A stretch of DNA of 64,000 nucleotides from Eleusine coracana subsp. coracana (taxonomy: Eukaryota; Streptophyta; Magnoliopsida; Poales; Poaceae). The notes beneath the pieces were generated by a model that saw only the letters and a list, made by a program, of their open reading frames with translations, was not told the origin of the DNA and did no database searches. A program made the translations under genes and the position numbers. Of the stretch, positions 46,636 to 57,700 are shown piece after piece; position 1 is the stretch's first letter; each line of letters begins with the position of its first letter. The stretch lies in assembly GCA_032690845.1 (NCBI GenBank), contig CM064427.1, forward strand, positions 19,231,501 through 19,295,500, written 5' to 3'.

Positions 46636-47528
46636 TTTCTATTATTTAAGCCACATGACTTGATTCAATCCCATGGAAATATAGTGTTCCAATGCATTTT
46701 ATATTACATTTTAACTATGATGACTTTATGAATCATAAACTATTCAAAACCAATAATGTGCTAGACAACTATGACTCTTTAAATAATTACCGTTGTGATA
46801 GTTTGCTCTGTGTCTTCGGGATTATGACTCCGAACTTCTATTTGAGAATGAAGAAAATAGGTATTTGACATATATTTCTACTATATATCAGTCAAACAGT
46901 TTTTTTTTTGAAGAAAATCAGTCAACCAGTTGCTTCAAATCTAAGAACTGTATACAACTATTTTTAGAAGAAACTGTAGTATTACTCATACAGTTGCTTG
47001 AATGAAAAACTGTTTCTTTAGGCAATGTAACCATCAAGCATAGACTTGTCTGGATCTATTATTTTGCACAATTATCACACTGTAGACATATTCATGATGT
47101 GAACACATGATTAGAAAAGTGGCGCATGTGTGGTTACAAGAGCGTTAATTGCACGAATAAGCTTTTTAGAGATGTGACAAGTGGTGGATGTCGGGAGGCT
47201 GGCACGGCTGGACTTAGCTTGTTAAAAAACTGGCTCGACTCGGCTATGCTGATCATACAAGGAAATATTCGATTGGTGATTATGTGTCCCAATAACAAGA
47301 CCAACTTGCAGCGCGATGAACTGTATTTAAGTGATGCCCGTTGACAAATGTAAAATATACTATATGTTTTTTGACGGTAAAAAGGCAGGCGTGCTCTGCC
47401 GATTCTTAATTAAACTATACTATATGTTTAGAGAGAGAACCAAATGATGACATGAAGATAACTAGAAAGCTAGATGAAAAAAACACATACAATACAAACA
47501 AAAAGAGGAACAGATTCACTTGCTGAGC
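46636..47528. other. Intergenic 3' of the UGT gene
   Basis: AT-rich; no gene recognised. CAGTCAAMCAGTT...GAAGAAAATCAGTCAACCAGTTGC near 46890-46935 is a small local duplication. Confidence 0.4.
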
Positions 47529-48980
47529 TTACTCCTGCTCCCTTAGATTATTTACGTCAGCCAAGAACTGGACAAACGCTGCTTGTGACGAGCCATTATC
47601 CTCCAGCGCCGCCTTCGCTTCGTTCTTGCATGCCAGCGCTTGCGCTCTGAGTTCTTTTCCCTCTCGAGACTCTATCACCAGTCTCACCTTCCCCTCCACC
47701 TCCTTGGCATTGATGAATCCTGTTCTGTACCCCTCCATTTCCACCCCTATACCCATAACATCTGTTATCAACACTTTGTTAAATTTCTGCTCCGCGTAGA
47801 GCGGCCAGCACAGCAGGGGCACCCCATTTGTGATGGCCTCCAGCGTCGAGTTCCACCCACAGTGCGTCAAGAATGCGCCTGTTGATGGGTGTTGGAGCAC
47901 ATCCGCCTGCGGTATCCATGACTCAACAACGAAGCCCCGGTCCTTGGTCTGCTCCAAGAACCCCTTTGGAAGGAAAGCGTCGAGATTCCTTGAGTCATCG
48001 GTGCCAACTGGCTTCCGCACGCTCCATAGGAACCGTTGCCCAGGCTTACCGAGACCGATGGCGATCTCCCTGAGCTGTTCTGCGGAGATCAAGCCCAGGC
48101 TCCCAAAGCAAATGAATACGACACTGAGCTCCGGCTGTGCATCGAGCCATGTGAGGCACTCATGCCTGTCTGCTCCCCCTTCCTCCAGAATGCAGCAGGC
48201 ACCCTCACTGACCAAGGGACCCACGCAGTAGACTGGTGGTAGTACCCGGCCCGGGACGCATTGGAGATCATCCCTACTGAGAGTTTGCACGGCCCGGCTC
48301 TCCAGCGACTGGAACGTGTTGACCAGGATACCATCTGTGCCCGTGCAACGCTTCAGGACACTGATCATGGTCCTGAACATATCGTCCTCCGGGTCAAGGA
48401 GGAAAGATGGCATAAGATGAGACGCTGGGAACGGTGGCACGCCGAGAAATTCCATGGGTTCCTCGCCAAGATCCTTCAACCCCGTCTTCCTTCCGGCGAG
48501 CAACGGCGGTAGCTGGGCCACCACAGCCAGAAGCGAGGCAGACGAGGCGAAGAACGTGTACACGGGAACCCGGAGTTTGGCAGCAACATCGGCGGCGTGG
48601 GCAGAGAACATGCAGGTGACCAGGGAATGGAGGCGCCTTCGTGGGATGGAACAGAGGAAGGCCTGGAGCGCGTCGTTGTATCGCCTCATGAGCTGGAGCA
48701 GGACGAGGAGCGGTGGCTTGCTTGAGTTTTCGGTGTGGTCGTAGGAGACCGCCGGGAGGACGTGGAAGGAGATGGACTTGTTCAGGGCTCTGATGCGGTC
48801 TGTAACGCCGGCACCGAAGTCGGGGGAGCCGACAGGAAGCTCGACGAGCACCATGGTGATGTTGTACCCGTGCCGTAGGAAGACTTTTGCCAGCTGCAGC
48901 ATCGGGAGGACATGGCCGACGAAGGGGATGGGGTAGAGGACTACAGTCTGCTGTTTTGTGGGTATGGCTTCCTTGTCCAT
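47529..48980 (-). CDS. UDP-glycosyltransferase, family 1 (UGT88-like), intact frame
   Basis: An intronless frame of 483 residues from ATG 48980 (MDKEAIPTKQQ). An in-frame ATG 19 codons upstream also exists, but the chosen start gives the usual short lead before VVLYPIPFVGHVLPM. Cytosolic enzymes of this type move glucose from UDP-glucose to small hydroxylated molecules such as flavonoids. Seen: catalytic His23 in the GHVLP motif; donor-binding LSVVFICFGSLG (about 285-296); a full 44-residue PSPG box (355-398, WIPQADVL...PLYAEQ) ending in Gln, as in glucose-using enzymes. Odd: the catalytic-dyad Asp expected in a V-x-D-M-F motif is Cys123 (LVTCMFSA), which may impair or alter catalysis. Pseudogene relatives lie at 40217 and 41744 on the same strand. 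A TATA box is at 49079. Confidence 0.92.
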   Translation of the reverse strand: MDKEAIPTKQQTVVLYPIPFVGHVLPMLQLAKVFLRHGYNITMVLVELPVGSPDFGAGVTDRIRALNKSISFHVLPAVSYDHTENSSKPPLLVLLQLMRRYNDALQAFLCSIPRRRLHSLVTCMFSAHAADVAAKLRVPVYTFFASSASLLAVVAQLPPLLAGRKTGLKDLGEEPMEFLGVPPFPASHLMPSFLLDPEDDMFRTMISVLKRCTGTDGILVNTFQSLESRAVQTLSRDDLQCVPGRVLPPVYCVGPLVSEGACCILEEGGADRHECLTWLDAQPELSVVFICFGSLGLISAEQLREIAIGLGKPGQRFLWSVRKPVGTDDSRNLDAFLPKGFLEQTKDRGFVVESWIPQADVLQHPSTGAFLTHCGWNSTLEAITNGVPLLCWPLYAEQKFNKVLITDVMGIGVEMEGYRTGFINAKEVEGKVRLVIESREGKELRAQALACKNEAKAALEDNGSSQAAFVQFLADVNNLREQE

Positions 48981-49078
48981 AATCAGAAAAACACAGCGTC
49001 TATCTGAACTATGGAAATGTTTGTGCAATGTGTTCACAAACTCTGCCTAGAACATATTGATCACACCTCCCGTTCAGT

Positions 49079-49092
49079 TGTATATATATACG
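49079..49092 (-). promoter_or_regulatory. Probable TATA box of the UGT gene
   Basis: GTATATATATAC on the minus strand lies about 100 bp upstream of the UGT start codon, a suitable distance for a plant core promoter. Confidence 0.6.
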
Positions 49093-50494
49093 ACAGAATG
49101 GTTTGGTTTCGTGTTGTGTGTAAATAGGCAGCATAATCTTTTCTTTCACCAGCTAGTACCTTCCGTTTCTGGTTCAATTCCTATCCTATTATAATATTTA
49201 TATGAGTCAGGTCTACTAAGTGCAAGATAATGTTTCTAAAGCTCAACTTCCATGCGTTCAAATCATTGTTAACTCTCAGTCATCCGATCCATGACACATC
49301 CTCTGTCCTCGTCAGCTGAAACTGCTGCAGCCACCCACAGGCCACAACGTGGTAATTAAGTTTTCCTCTTCAATTTGCATTTGCACCTTCAATTGGTTGC
49401 ACGCTCACAGTTGCCCATCCACATGCCACAATGATCAGTTAATTTTGCATTGGCATTACCTTCAATTTCGTGATTTCACCAACTGTGATCAGTCCAGGTA
49501 TGAAAGACCTCTCCTCGGCCGTTGTTTTGTCTGTTTTGCTTCCATTACGCGGGCATACTCACCGTCACAAAATATTTTCTTTGTCCGCATTTGCAATTAT
49601 AATTAAATTATTCATACAGTCATTAAAATTGGAATGTCAATACAAATGGAATAAATGTTCGGTCTACCATACTAGTTTTTTTTTTCTAGACGATGCAAAA
49701 AGAATCCGTCCTTCTCCTTATTGAGGTTAGAGCCAACATTTACAAAATTATTGCTGCAACTCAATCAGCACATAATGGTATATACCATTATGTTGTAAGT
49801 CCTCACAAAAAGTGTCATTTTTATCATTCAATCTAAGTGAGCAATCCGCCTAACTAAATTATGTCATAAGACTAAGTTTTAGTCAACCCGACTCCTTCTA
49901 AAGGAAATATTAAGTGGAACCATACTAAATACTAGGGCCACTGTGGTATGTTTCTGACTAGCAATAAAGTAGAGTGATGGATATTGTTGTTTAAGTGTGA
50001 TGCTGTCTAACCACTTGTCTTTCCAAAACCTTATACTTTCTCTATTGTTTAGGCAAAAATTCTCAAAACCTGAATCGGTCCTTCATTTTCATTAGTCCAG
50101 ATCGGACTCATCTTTTCCGATGTAACTAGCTCTTACACCCATCTGTTGTTGTACAATTGAACTTGACGAATACCCGCCATCCAATTTATCGTGCCGTCAA
50201 TTAAAATGGTGAATTCTATTTAGGTGGAGATTCTCTCCCCCTGTTGCCGTCAAATAAAGAAACAACTGCACATTTTCAGCATTCAACATTTAACAGGTTC
50301 AACCATTCTAAAACATGAAGCATCCCATTGGACATATGTATCCACTTAATATGCCTACCAATTAATAAACCTAATTGGACATATGCTACCAACCGTGTAT
50401 AGCATGGTTATATTTCATCCGGCTCGTTGTGCTACCAAACAAATGTATACACTTGCGGCAGGATGAACTGTAACCTATTCCTCATCATTTCATT
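49093..50494. other. UGT upstream intergenic region
   Basis: No gene recognised. Mostly AT-rich sequence with no clear transposon ends. Confidence 0.4.
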
Positions 50495-51025
50495 TCTTTC
50501 CTTGTTGTTTCAACCATAGCACTTTCGGATTAACCCTTTTATATGAAACAAGGACGAAGCATAGAGAAGTGCTATGTACGAATGCGCGTGCTCGCCCCAT
50601 AGGTAGGCTAGGACGATAAGCGGACTTTGGACGTAGAGCGTTACAGTGGTATCAGAGTATCAACTCCCATTTTATCGAGATGAGGTCTTGGGTATCCGCT
50701 TGTGTGTTTGCGGTGTACTGCCGAGGGCGTCAGCCTTTAAGAGGTGTGACTGTAACACCCCAGCCCGTTAGCAGCCTATAGTAGTTATAGTTTTAGCCCA
50801 AGAGGCCTTATAGTGAAGTGAAGTTGTGGGCTTAGTCTCATATTGAAAGTTTAGATGGGTGAGGGTCAACACATAATCCTCGTTGTTCCAACCATAGCAT
50901 CTCCGGGTTAATCCTTTTACATGAAGCAAGGATGAAAGCATAAGATGAGTGCTATGTATGAATGCGCATCCTCGCCCCATAGGTGGGCTAGGACGATAAG
51001 TGGACTTTGAACGCGGGGCATTACA
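50495..51025 (+). mobile_element. TRIM-like mini LTR element
   Basis: A 275 bp repeat at 50751-51025 (TGTAACACCCC...GGCATTACA) shares its last ~150 bp with 50495-50645 (...GAGCGTTACA). Only about 105 bp lies between them. TGGTATCAGAG at 50647-50657 is a primer binding site directly after the first copy. Two short LTRs with nothing but a primer site between them fit a TRIM. The first LTR is truncated at its 5' side. Confidence 0.7.
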
Positions 51026-51074
51026 CACAAGGTCTAAGATGTGATTACAAGATCCAATTAGTCAAAGGCTCAAA

Positions 51075-51790
51075 CTAATTATCTAACACGCCCCCGCAGT
51101 TAGAGCGATAAAATCAGCCACTGATGCAGACGTTCAGACTGGATCTGAACTCAGTGAAGACAGAAGTAGGCAAGTCAGACAGAAGTAGGAAAGTCTTTGG
51201 TGAAGATATTTGCGTACTGAGAAGTGGTAGGCACATGAAGAACATGAACAGCTCCAACAGCAACCTTGTCACAAACAAAGTGCAGATCGATCCCAATATG
51301 CTTAGTGCGCTAGTGTTGCACCGGATTCATCGAGAGACAAACAACACTGATATTGTCACAATAGACAAGAGTAGCACGACGGAGCGGACAGCAGAGCTCC
51401 TCCAACAACTGATGCAACCAACTAGTTTTAACGACAACATTAGCAACAGCATGATACTCGGCCTCAGCACTGAAGCAAGAAACAGTCTGTTGCCGCTTAG
51501 ATGACTATGAGATGAGATTATCCCCTAAGAAAACACCATAATCAGATGTGGACCGTCGAGTGTTAGGACAATCAGTCCAATCACCATCTGAGTAAGCAAC
51601 AAGATCAGTGATAGCCGACCGATGTAACGGAAGACCGAAGTTAATAGTGCCATGAAGGTGGCGAAGTATCCTCTTAACTAAAACAAAATATGGCTCATGA
51701 AGGTTATGCATGAAGAGACAGGCCTGTGGTATAGCATACGTAATATCAGGACGGGTGAATGTAAGATACTGTAATGCCCTGACAAGCCTC
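51075..51790 (-). pseudogene. Ty1/copia 3' pol fragment (RT end plus RNase H), Ale/Retrofit-like
   Basis: On the minus strand: TFTRPDITYAI, then RILRHLHGTINFGLPL, then DLVAYSDGDWTDCPNTRRSTSDYGVFLG, then AEAEYHAVANVV, LVYCDNISVVCLSMNPVQH, KHIGIDLHFVCDKV and SQYANIFTKDFP. The frame ends at about 51117. CTGCGGGGGCG (about 51090) is its polypurine tract, and TGTTAGATAATTAG begins its LTR, which runs towards the TRIM-like element. In-frame stops are present at about 51504 and 51333. Confidence 0.82.
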
Positions 51791-52891
51791 CAATTAACTT
51801 ATGTATTAATTAAGGCCACGCACGGTGATGACTGTGGTGCGCATTGAGCTTCCGTTGTTTCATCGATACCCTGACAAGACTCCAATTAACTTACGGCAGA
51901 GGAGCATCTACACTCGACAGATGTGAAAAAAATTAGACTTTGTCACCACTTATCTTGGACTTAGATGCATTTCTGCAGCTGTATGAAACTTTATGGTTAT
52001 TTCCTATTTTGAAGTATTAGCAATACCTTTCCAAAGTAGAAAATAATATGAAAACCACTACCAGAATTGTGCTTGTTGCTACCCTGATCCAATGGGATCA
52101 TTTTTCCAGTAATGGCCTTTTTACTTGACCGTTCTGCATTGCTCATTCCAAACCTAGAAACTACCAAATCGAATCCCTTTCTGGATATGACTCCTTTTTT
52201 TTTTTTCCTAAGAGACTTCTCCTTTTCTGACTACAATGAAATTGATTCACCAAGTTTGAAATGTTAGCAGGAATTCATCGGAATATTATTATTGGCACTA
52301 ACATGCATGGAAATATTTATTTTGTAAAATAGTTTAATGTTGCATCTGGCTAATTTAATTAATGTGTAAGATTATTGTGTTACAGTATCCTTCGGCCCCA
52401 TTTATTTATTTTGTTAGATGGACGTCTGCTAGGATTCTGAACAGCATTCACAAATGTTTGAATCATTCTACTGTCCATGCATTGATTCAAGAAAATTCAG
52501 AGTATAGGGCAGGGAGACATAGCAGCGGCTGTATATTTTGTACCTGGAAACGGTAATATGCTTTTTTTTTTTTCTGATGATCTGTGAGCATTGCAGCAAA
52601 AGGTTCGCACCACATGTTTTCTGAGATATCTTTCTATACTTTAATTGCTGGAGCCTCTTGGACTTCCACGATATGCTGATGCATCTGGATCTCTCGCATG
52701 GATGTCACAGCATCGACCAGCAGAAGCCTGTCATCGAAACAGCGGCTGTTATCACAACAGTGGCAGTCACACCATCGACTTTAATTAATGTAAGGAATCG
52801 AGCAGCCAACTATGTAGCTCACAGGCGTAGTTATCGCAGTTCAAAGCCTAGGAATAGAATTGTCTCGCAACAGATTCCTCGCATGATTATT
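51791..52891 (+). other. Spacer with an unrecognised ORF stretch
   Basis: Mostly AT-rich. 52362-52556 and 52658-52894 are open on the plus strand; the second begins MDFHDMLMHLDLSHGCHSID and ends in a basic, Arg/Ser-rich part (NYVAHRRSYRSSKPRNR). I do not recognise them. They could be exons of a gene fragment cut by the Sirevirus insertion at 52892, or chance. Confidence 0.3.
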
Positions 52892-53631
52892 TGAGAAACC
52901 ATATGGATATATGTCATATTTTACAATATGTAATAAGTAGTTGACATTGGTTGAATCTATATTTGAGTTGAAATACGGGAATCTGGGGATTACAGGAATT
53001 GTGCATATCATACTTTTGACTAACCGGAGTTGGTAAGGATGTTAAAGAGTTTTCAGGAGATGAGAAATGTGTTTACTTGTACCATGATGTATAGGTTACT
53101 GGAGTCAACTTGGTGGTCAATGGCGAGATCGGGCTCAAGTAGGAGACTTGGGGCCAGACGATCAGGAGGCCGGGTGGAGTCAAGAGTGATCCATACTGTA
53201 CACGCGGAGAGGCAAGAAGCACGGACGGTTTCATAGTTGAGCATCAAAACCGTGGTGGTGATGAAGACGGCGTGTTGACCAAGTCAAGGCGAGCGGGATG
53301 CCGATGCAAGTGACAAGAGGATCCGATGGACAGGGACCGGGAGAGATTTACCGGTGGTCAGAATCGTGGGACAAGGTGGCACGCGTCGACATCGAGAAGT
53401 CATGCTTTGAGAAGCGTGCAAGGCGGTTTCTCAGTTTGGGCCTCAAAACCGATGACGGTGGTTGGTGGTGCACGTGGCACCATCACAAAGCTTGCTTCGA
53501 GGCGAAGCAAAGTCGTGAAGGGCCTGAGGGTGTTCGGGCGACGAGGAGAGAGATGTACAAGTTTGCCCCAGGTGGTAGGTGGCAGTGTTATGTAGGTCAA
53601 GGGTAGAGTGGTCATGTGACTAACCCCTAGG

Positions 53632-53640
53632 AATATATAA
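53632..53640 (+). promoter_or_regulatory. Probable LTR TATA box
   Basis: AATATATAA followed by GGAGAGGTAGG, in the middle of the LTR, where copia promoters usually lie. Confidence 0.5.
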
Positions 53641-54259
53641 GGAGAGGTAGGACTGGTGGACGAGGTGCCTCTCTCGTCATTAGCCTTGCTAGGTTTTTCT
53701 TCTCATGTGCTAGGAGAGTGCTTTATCTGTAAAGAGAAGAGTAGTGGGTGTGTGGCAGACATCTCTTATCCTTTTCAAATAGTGTGAGGATGAGGGTAGC
53801 TTCCTAGCCATGTAATCATGTATCTTGAATTTCTTGAATTAATGATATAAGGTTCATTTTCATGGTCAAGATCTTTCTCTCTTCCTAAATCCCAAATTTC
53901 TCTTTTTCTCTATTTTTGGAGCTATTTTCGTGGGAATTTTTTGTCTCCTTTTTGTATGACTTTTTGGGTCGGATTTCTTGAGAAACTTGTTGCTATGATG
54001 AGCTAGAACAATCCTATATGGATCCTTGACCGAACCAATAGCTCTAGCACCTTTGATTTGAAGGATTTCTTAAGTTTTCTTCTTTTGATGTTCTTGGCAC
54101 AAGATCTAAAATTCATGATGATTCCTTGAGCCAATCGAGTTGATCTTCTTGGATTAGGGTCGTGATGTGTTGAGAATTCACTGGTCCATAAATCGCATCA
54201 GTTGGAGTTCTTTTGATTAGGTTTTGACCAAGTTTTTGCCTAATCTCGAAACGTTTTCC

Positions 54260-54440
54260 TCTTCTGTCAGGGTCGATCGACACTGCCGACGACCGGGACC
54301 GGCGCTGCAGGTAGGTCATCCGAATCCCGCACCAGCACTGTCGATGGCCAGACCAGCACTGCCGATGCGCTCTGTTTGCTGCTTCTGAGAATCCCTCACC
54401 GGCACTGCCGATGGCTGTAATCGGCACTGCCGATGGTAGT
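54260..54440 (+). repeat. Cluster of ATCGGCACTGCCGAT-type palindromes
   Basis: About six copies in 180 bp near the LTR 3' side. ATCGGCACTGCCGAT (54419) is a perfect 15-base palindrome around a central C. Others are ACCGGCACTGCCGATGG, ACCAGCACTGCCGATG, ACCAGCACTGTCGATGG and GATCGACACTGCCGAC. Confidence 0.85.
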
Positions 54441-54670
54441 CCAGTTTCGCATTGTTTTGAGTGTTTTGAGTTCCCTTTTGTTTTCGTTGTGTTCCGCTGC
54501 TGTAGTTGATCATTCTTAGGGTTGGCATATCACAAGTTAGTGTGTGTAGCCTTGGTGATCGGTTTAGAGGTTGGCTCGGGTTGTAATCGGGACATGGACC
54601 AAGTTCTCTTGGAGAATTTTAATTGGCTCCCATTCACCCCCCCCTCTGGTCGCCTTCTCGGTCCTTCAAT

Positions 54671-54682
54671 TGGTAACAGAGC
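54671..54682 (+). other. Primer binding site of the Sirevirus
   Basis: TGGTAACAGAGC, 2 bases after the LTR, matches the initiator-Met-tRNA complement at 11 of 12 positions. Confidence 0.88.
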
Positions 54683-54731
54683 AGGTTTGATCACTAGTTG
54701 ACCTTAACCGGCTTTGTGATCCGAAGGCGAC

Positions 54732-57700
54732 ATGGAGAAGTGTGCGGTCAAGCTTTGGATGTTCGATAGAGAGGGCTTTCCCTACTGGAAGTCACGGACC
54801 AAGGCTTATCTTTTAAGCCAAGGACGTGCAATTTGGGAGATCATGGAGTAGGACTACGCCATACCGGACAACCTTAACATCGAACCAATAGGTGAGTTAA
54901 CCAGGTATGAAAATAACTCCAAAGCTGTCAATATCCTGCTTTCTGCTCTAGGTAGGAATGAACATGACCGTGTTGCGCATTTAAAGTCCCTTGATGTCGC
55001 CTAGAAGGGGGGGGGGGGGGGGGTGAATAGGCGTTTCTGAAAATTTATCAAACACTCGCCGTGGAATTAAAACTGTCAAAACCGGTTGCTCCAGGTTAGC
55101 AAATCGGTTACACCGGTTGTGTCAGAGAGCTTGGAAGAAAACAACTAATAAAGTGAAAGAACCAAGCACTCAAAACACACAAGCTATCAAAGAAAACAAA
55201 GGAACTACCTCTATTTGATTCACAAAGAATCTACACAATTTGGGAAAGACCAAAACCGGTCCTATCGGTTTGGGAAACCGGACCCACCGGTTTCCTGGGG
55301 ACAGAGAGAATAAAAACAGGAAACTAACAACATCCCACTTAATTCTAGCAAGATCAAAGAAACCTAGAGAGCATGCAAGATCTAGCACAAGCAATCACAA
55401 AGAAGGTAAGCACAACTACACATGCAACCTATGAATCAACAAGAAAAGAAGCAATAACTTAAGGAAGCAAACCAAATGAAGCACACGGAGATTTGTTTGC
55501 CGAAGTTCAGATTCACCCCGTGAACCCTACGTCTCCGTTGAGGAAGCTTGAGCTGCTCACAAGGCACACTCCAAGCCGGGTCTCTTTCAACCGTTTTCCC
55601 CGATCCACTATCTTTGCTTCTTTTCTTGCGGAGGCGAAGCAGAACTTCACAAACTTTCCCAAGGCTCACCACAAGCTTGGGAGCTCTAGGGCGACGCCTA
55701 GCCGACTAGGAGGTTTCATCTCCAAGAGTAACAAATGCTTCACAGATTAGCACCACAATGCTCAAATGCTCAAGTGTAGGATTTTCTCTTTTGTGCTCTC
55801 AGTCTCTATCTCTCTCAACCCAATCCTTAGGATTTCTCACAAATCACTCAAACCTCACAAAAAGGTGTTGGGGAGAGCTCTACAAGGCTTTGGATGTATT
55901 TTCTTCATGTACCCAATCAGCACCATCCAAAGGAGGGGTGGAGGAACTATTTATACTTGTCCTCCAAAAACTAGTCGTTATACTGAACCAGTCAAAACCG
56001 GTCCCTCCGGTTTTCCTGAACTAGCCGTTAGAGGTTTAAACCAAAACTGGTCCCTCCGGTTTGGTAAACCTGTTACACCGGTTTTCCCTATCACAGGGAG
56101 ACTCGTGTTTTATGTGGCCATTGTGTTTCTCTCATCGCACTTGGGTTCTTCTTTGAGCATTGAGACATTAAATGCAAACCATGTAGCATCCCTCTTGATT
56201 GAGCGGCATGCCTAAACTCAAGATTAAATAAAAAGACAATTCTTCTTCTTGAGCTTGCATGATAATGAATTTTGCCACTTCTTCTCTTTAGTGCTTCATG
56301 AGGAGTGTCACATGTGCTTTTGCTGAGCGTCATCACCTAGAGTATGTGACTTGGAAACTCTTCATTCATAAGATCCATTTCCATCTTTTAGTTCATAAGT
56401 CACATTATATCTTCATATTCCAATAAAGATTGATACTTGGAAATGTGTGACCACTTGTAGCTTGATCGGTCCATCGCGATTGCACTCCACCTGCCCTTCA
56501 CCATGTCTTGGGTCCCTCGGCGCCAAGACTCCATCTTACCGTTCTCTCGTGCATGGTCCGTCACGGCCAAGTCATGCCAATCCTTCACCATCTTACTATC
56601 TTGAGTCACACATAACTTTGTATCATCGTTATGCTTTTATTTGAATTTCTTCTTTAAAACATTGTTTTGATCAAGTTGCTTCCAAGAATAATGCATAGAA
56701 GAAGCACTTGATCACTTCTTTTTCTTGACAACACCAATTTGTCGAGACCATCTCATATCAATGGTTTTCATGTCCCATATTCATTTCAAACCTTGGCTTG
56801 TCATAATATTGCTTTATATGGACCTATTTATTTGACACTTCTCCCTTTCAACATATAGGCCCATTTTCCTTACACAATTGTATATTATCGAAGATGATCA
56901 TTTGGACTCATGAAAAGTATATTCTTCATGTTCAACTTGCTCATATACTCACAAAGAGGATTAGTTCTTTAATCATGTTGTCATACAACCACCAAAACCC
57001 ACTAGGGACATAGATGCACTTTCACTCATCTAGATACTGCACATGCCATTTGGGCAAAGCTTTGCACGTACCATGAGGGTGCCAATCAAGTCAAGTCTAT
57101 GCGTAAGGATTCTTATAATAGACAGTACCAAACCTTTGCACAAAAACCTGACAAGTCGCTAGATGACACTTTTCGTAGGTTTGAGGCCATTGTGTGCAAC
57201 TTGCGGGCTTGTGGTAACCCTGTGTACAGTGATAATGATAGAGCTAAGCAATTGTTGTATTCACTTGATGAAAATACTTTGGGGGGGGGGGGGGGTTAAG
57301 ATTGCTGCACTAGAAGAAACTGCTGATTTCAATACCCTGAACTATGAGCAGCTGTATAGCAAGCTAAAATCTCATGAACTGTCTAGGAAGTCTCGTCCTA
57401 ATCTTGGTAATCCTGCTTCTAGCATGGCTTTGCTTTCTAGTTCTTAAAAGGGTAGTCACAGTGGTGCTTCTTATGGAACTAACCCCTCACTTGACAAGTC
57501 TTCTTTGAAGTTTGCTCTTTCTTCTCTTGTTGCAGCTTCCGATGAACAGATGGAGTGCATTCCTCACGAGGAGTTGTCCTTGCTCACAAGGAAGTTCAGA
57601 AAGTTCTAGAACAACCGTAAGGAGAGAAGAGGAGGTGGTTCAAGAACCTGTTTCGAGTGTGGTGACCCATGACACTTCATTGGTCACTATCCCAAGAAGA

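Larger units (their letters stand above)
52892..54668 (+). repeat. 5' LTR of the Sirevirus
   Basis: 1,777 bp beginning TGAGAAACCATATGG and ending GGTCCTTCA. The first ~200 bp match 63798-64000 at high identity. It contains a likely TATA box (AATATATAA, 53632-53640) and a cluster of CGGCACTGCCG palindromes (54260-54440). Confidence 0.9.

Noticed and set aside
48981..49037. Upstream in-frame ATG extending the UGT by 19 residues
   Set aside because: The extension (MNTLHKHFHSSDRRCVFLI) has no counterpart in the family and lies only about 40 bp from the TATA box. The ATG at 48980 gives the normal N-terminus.
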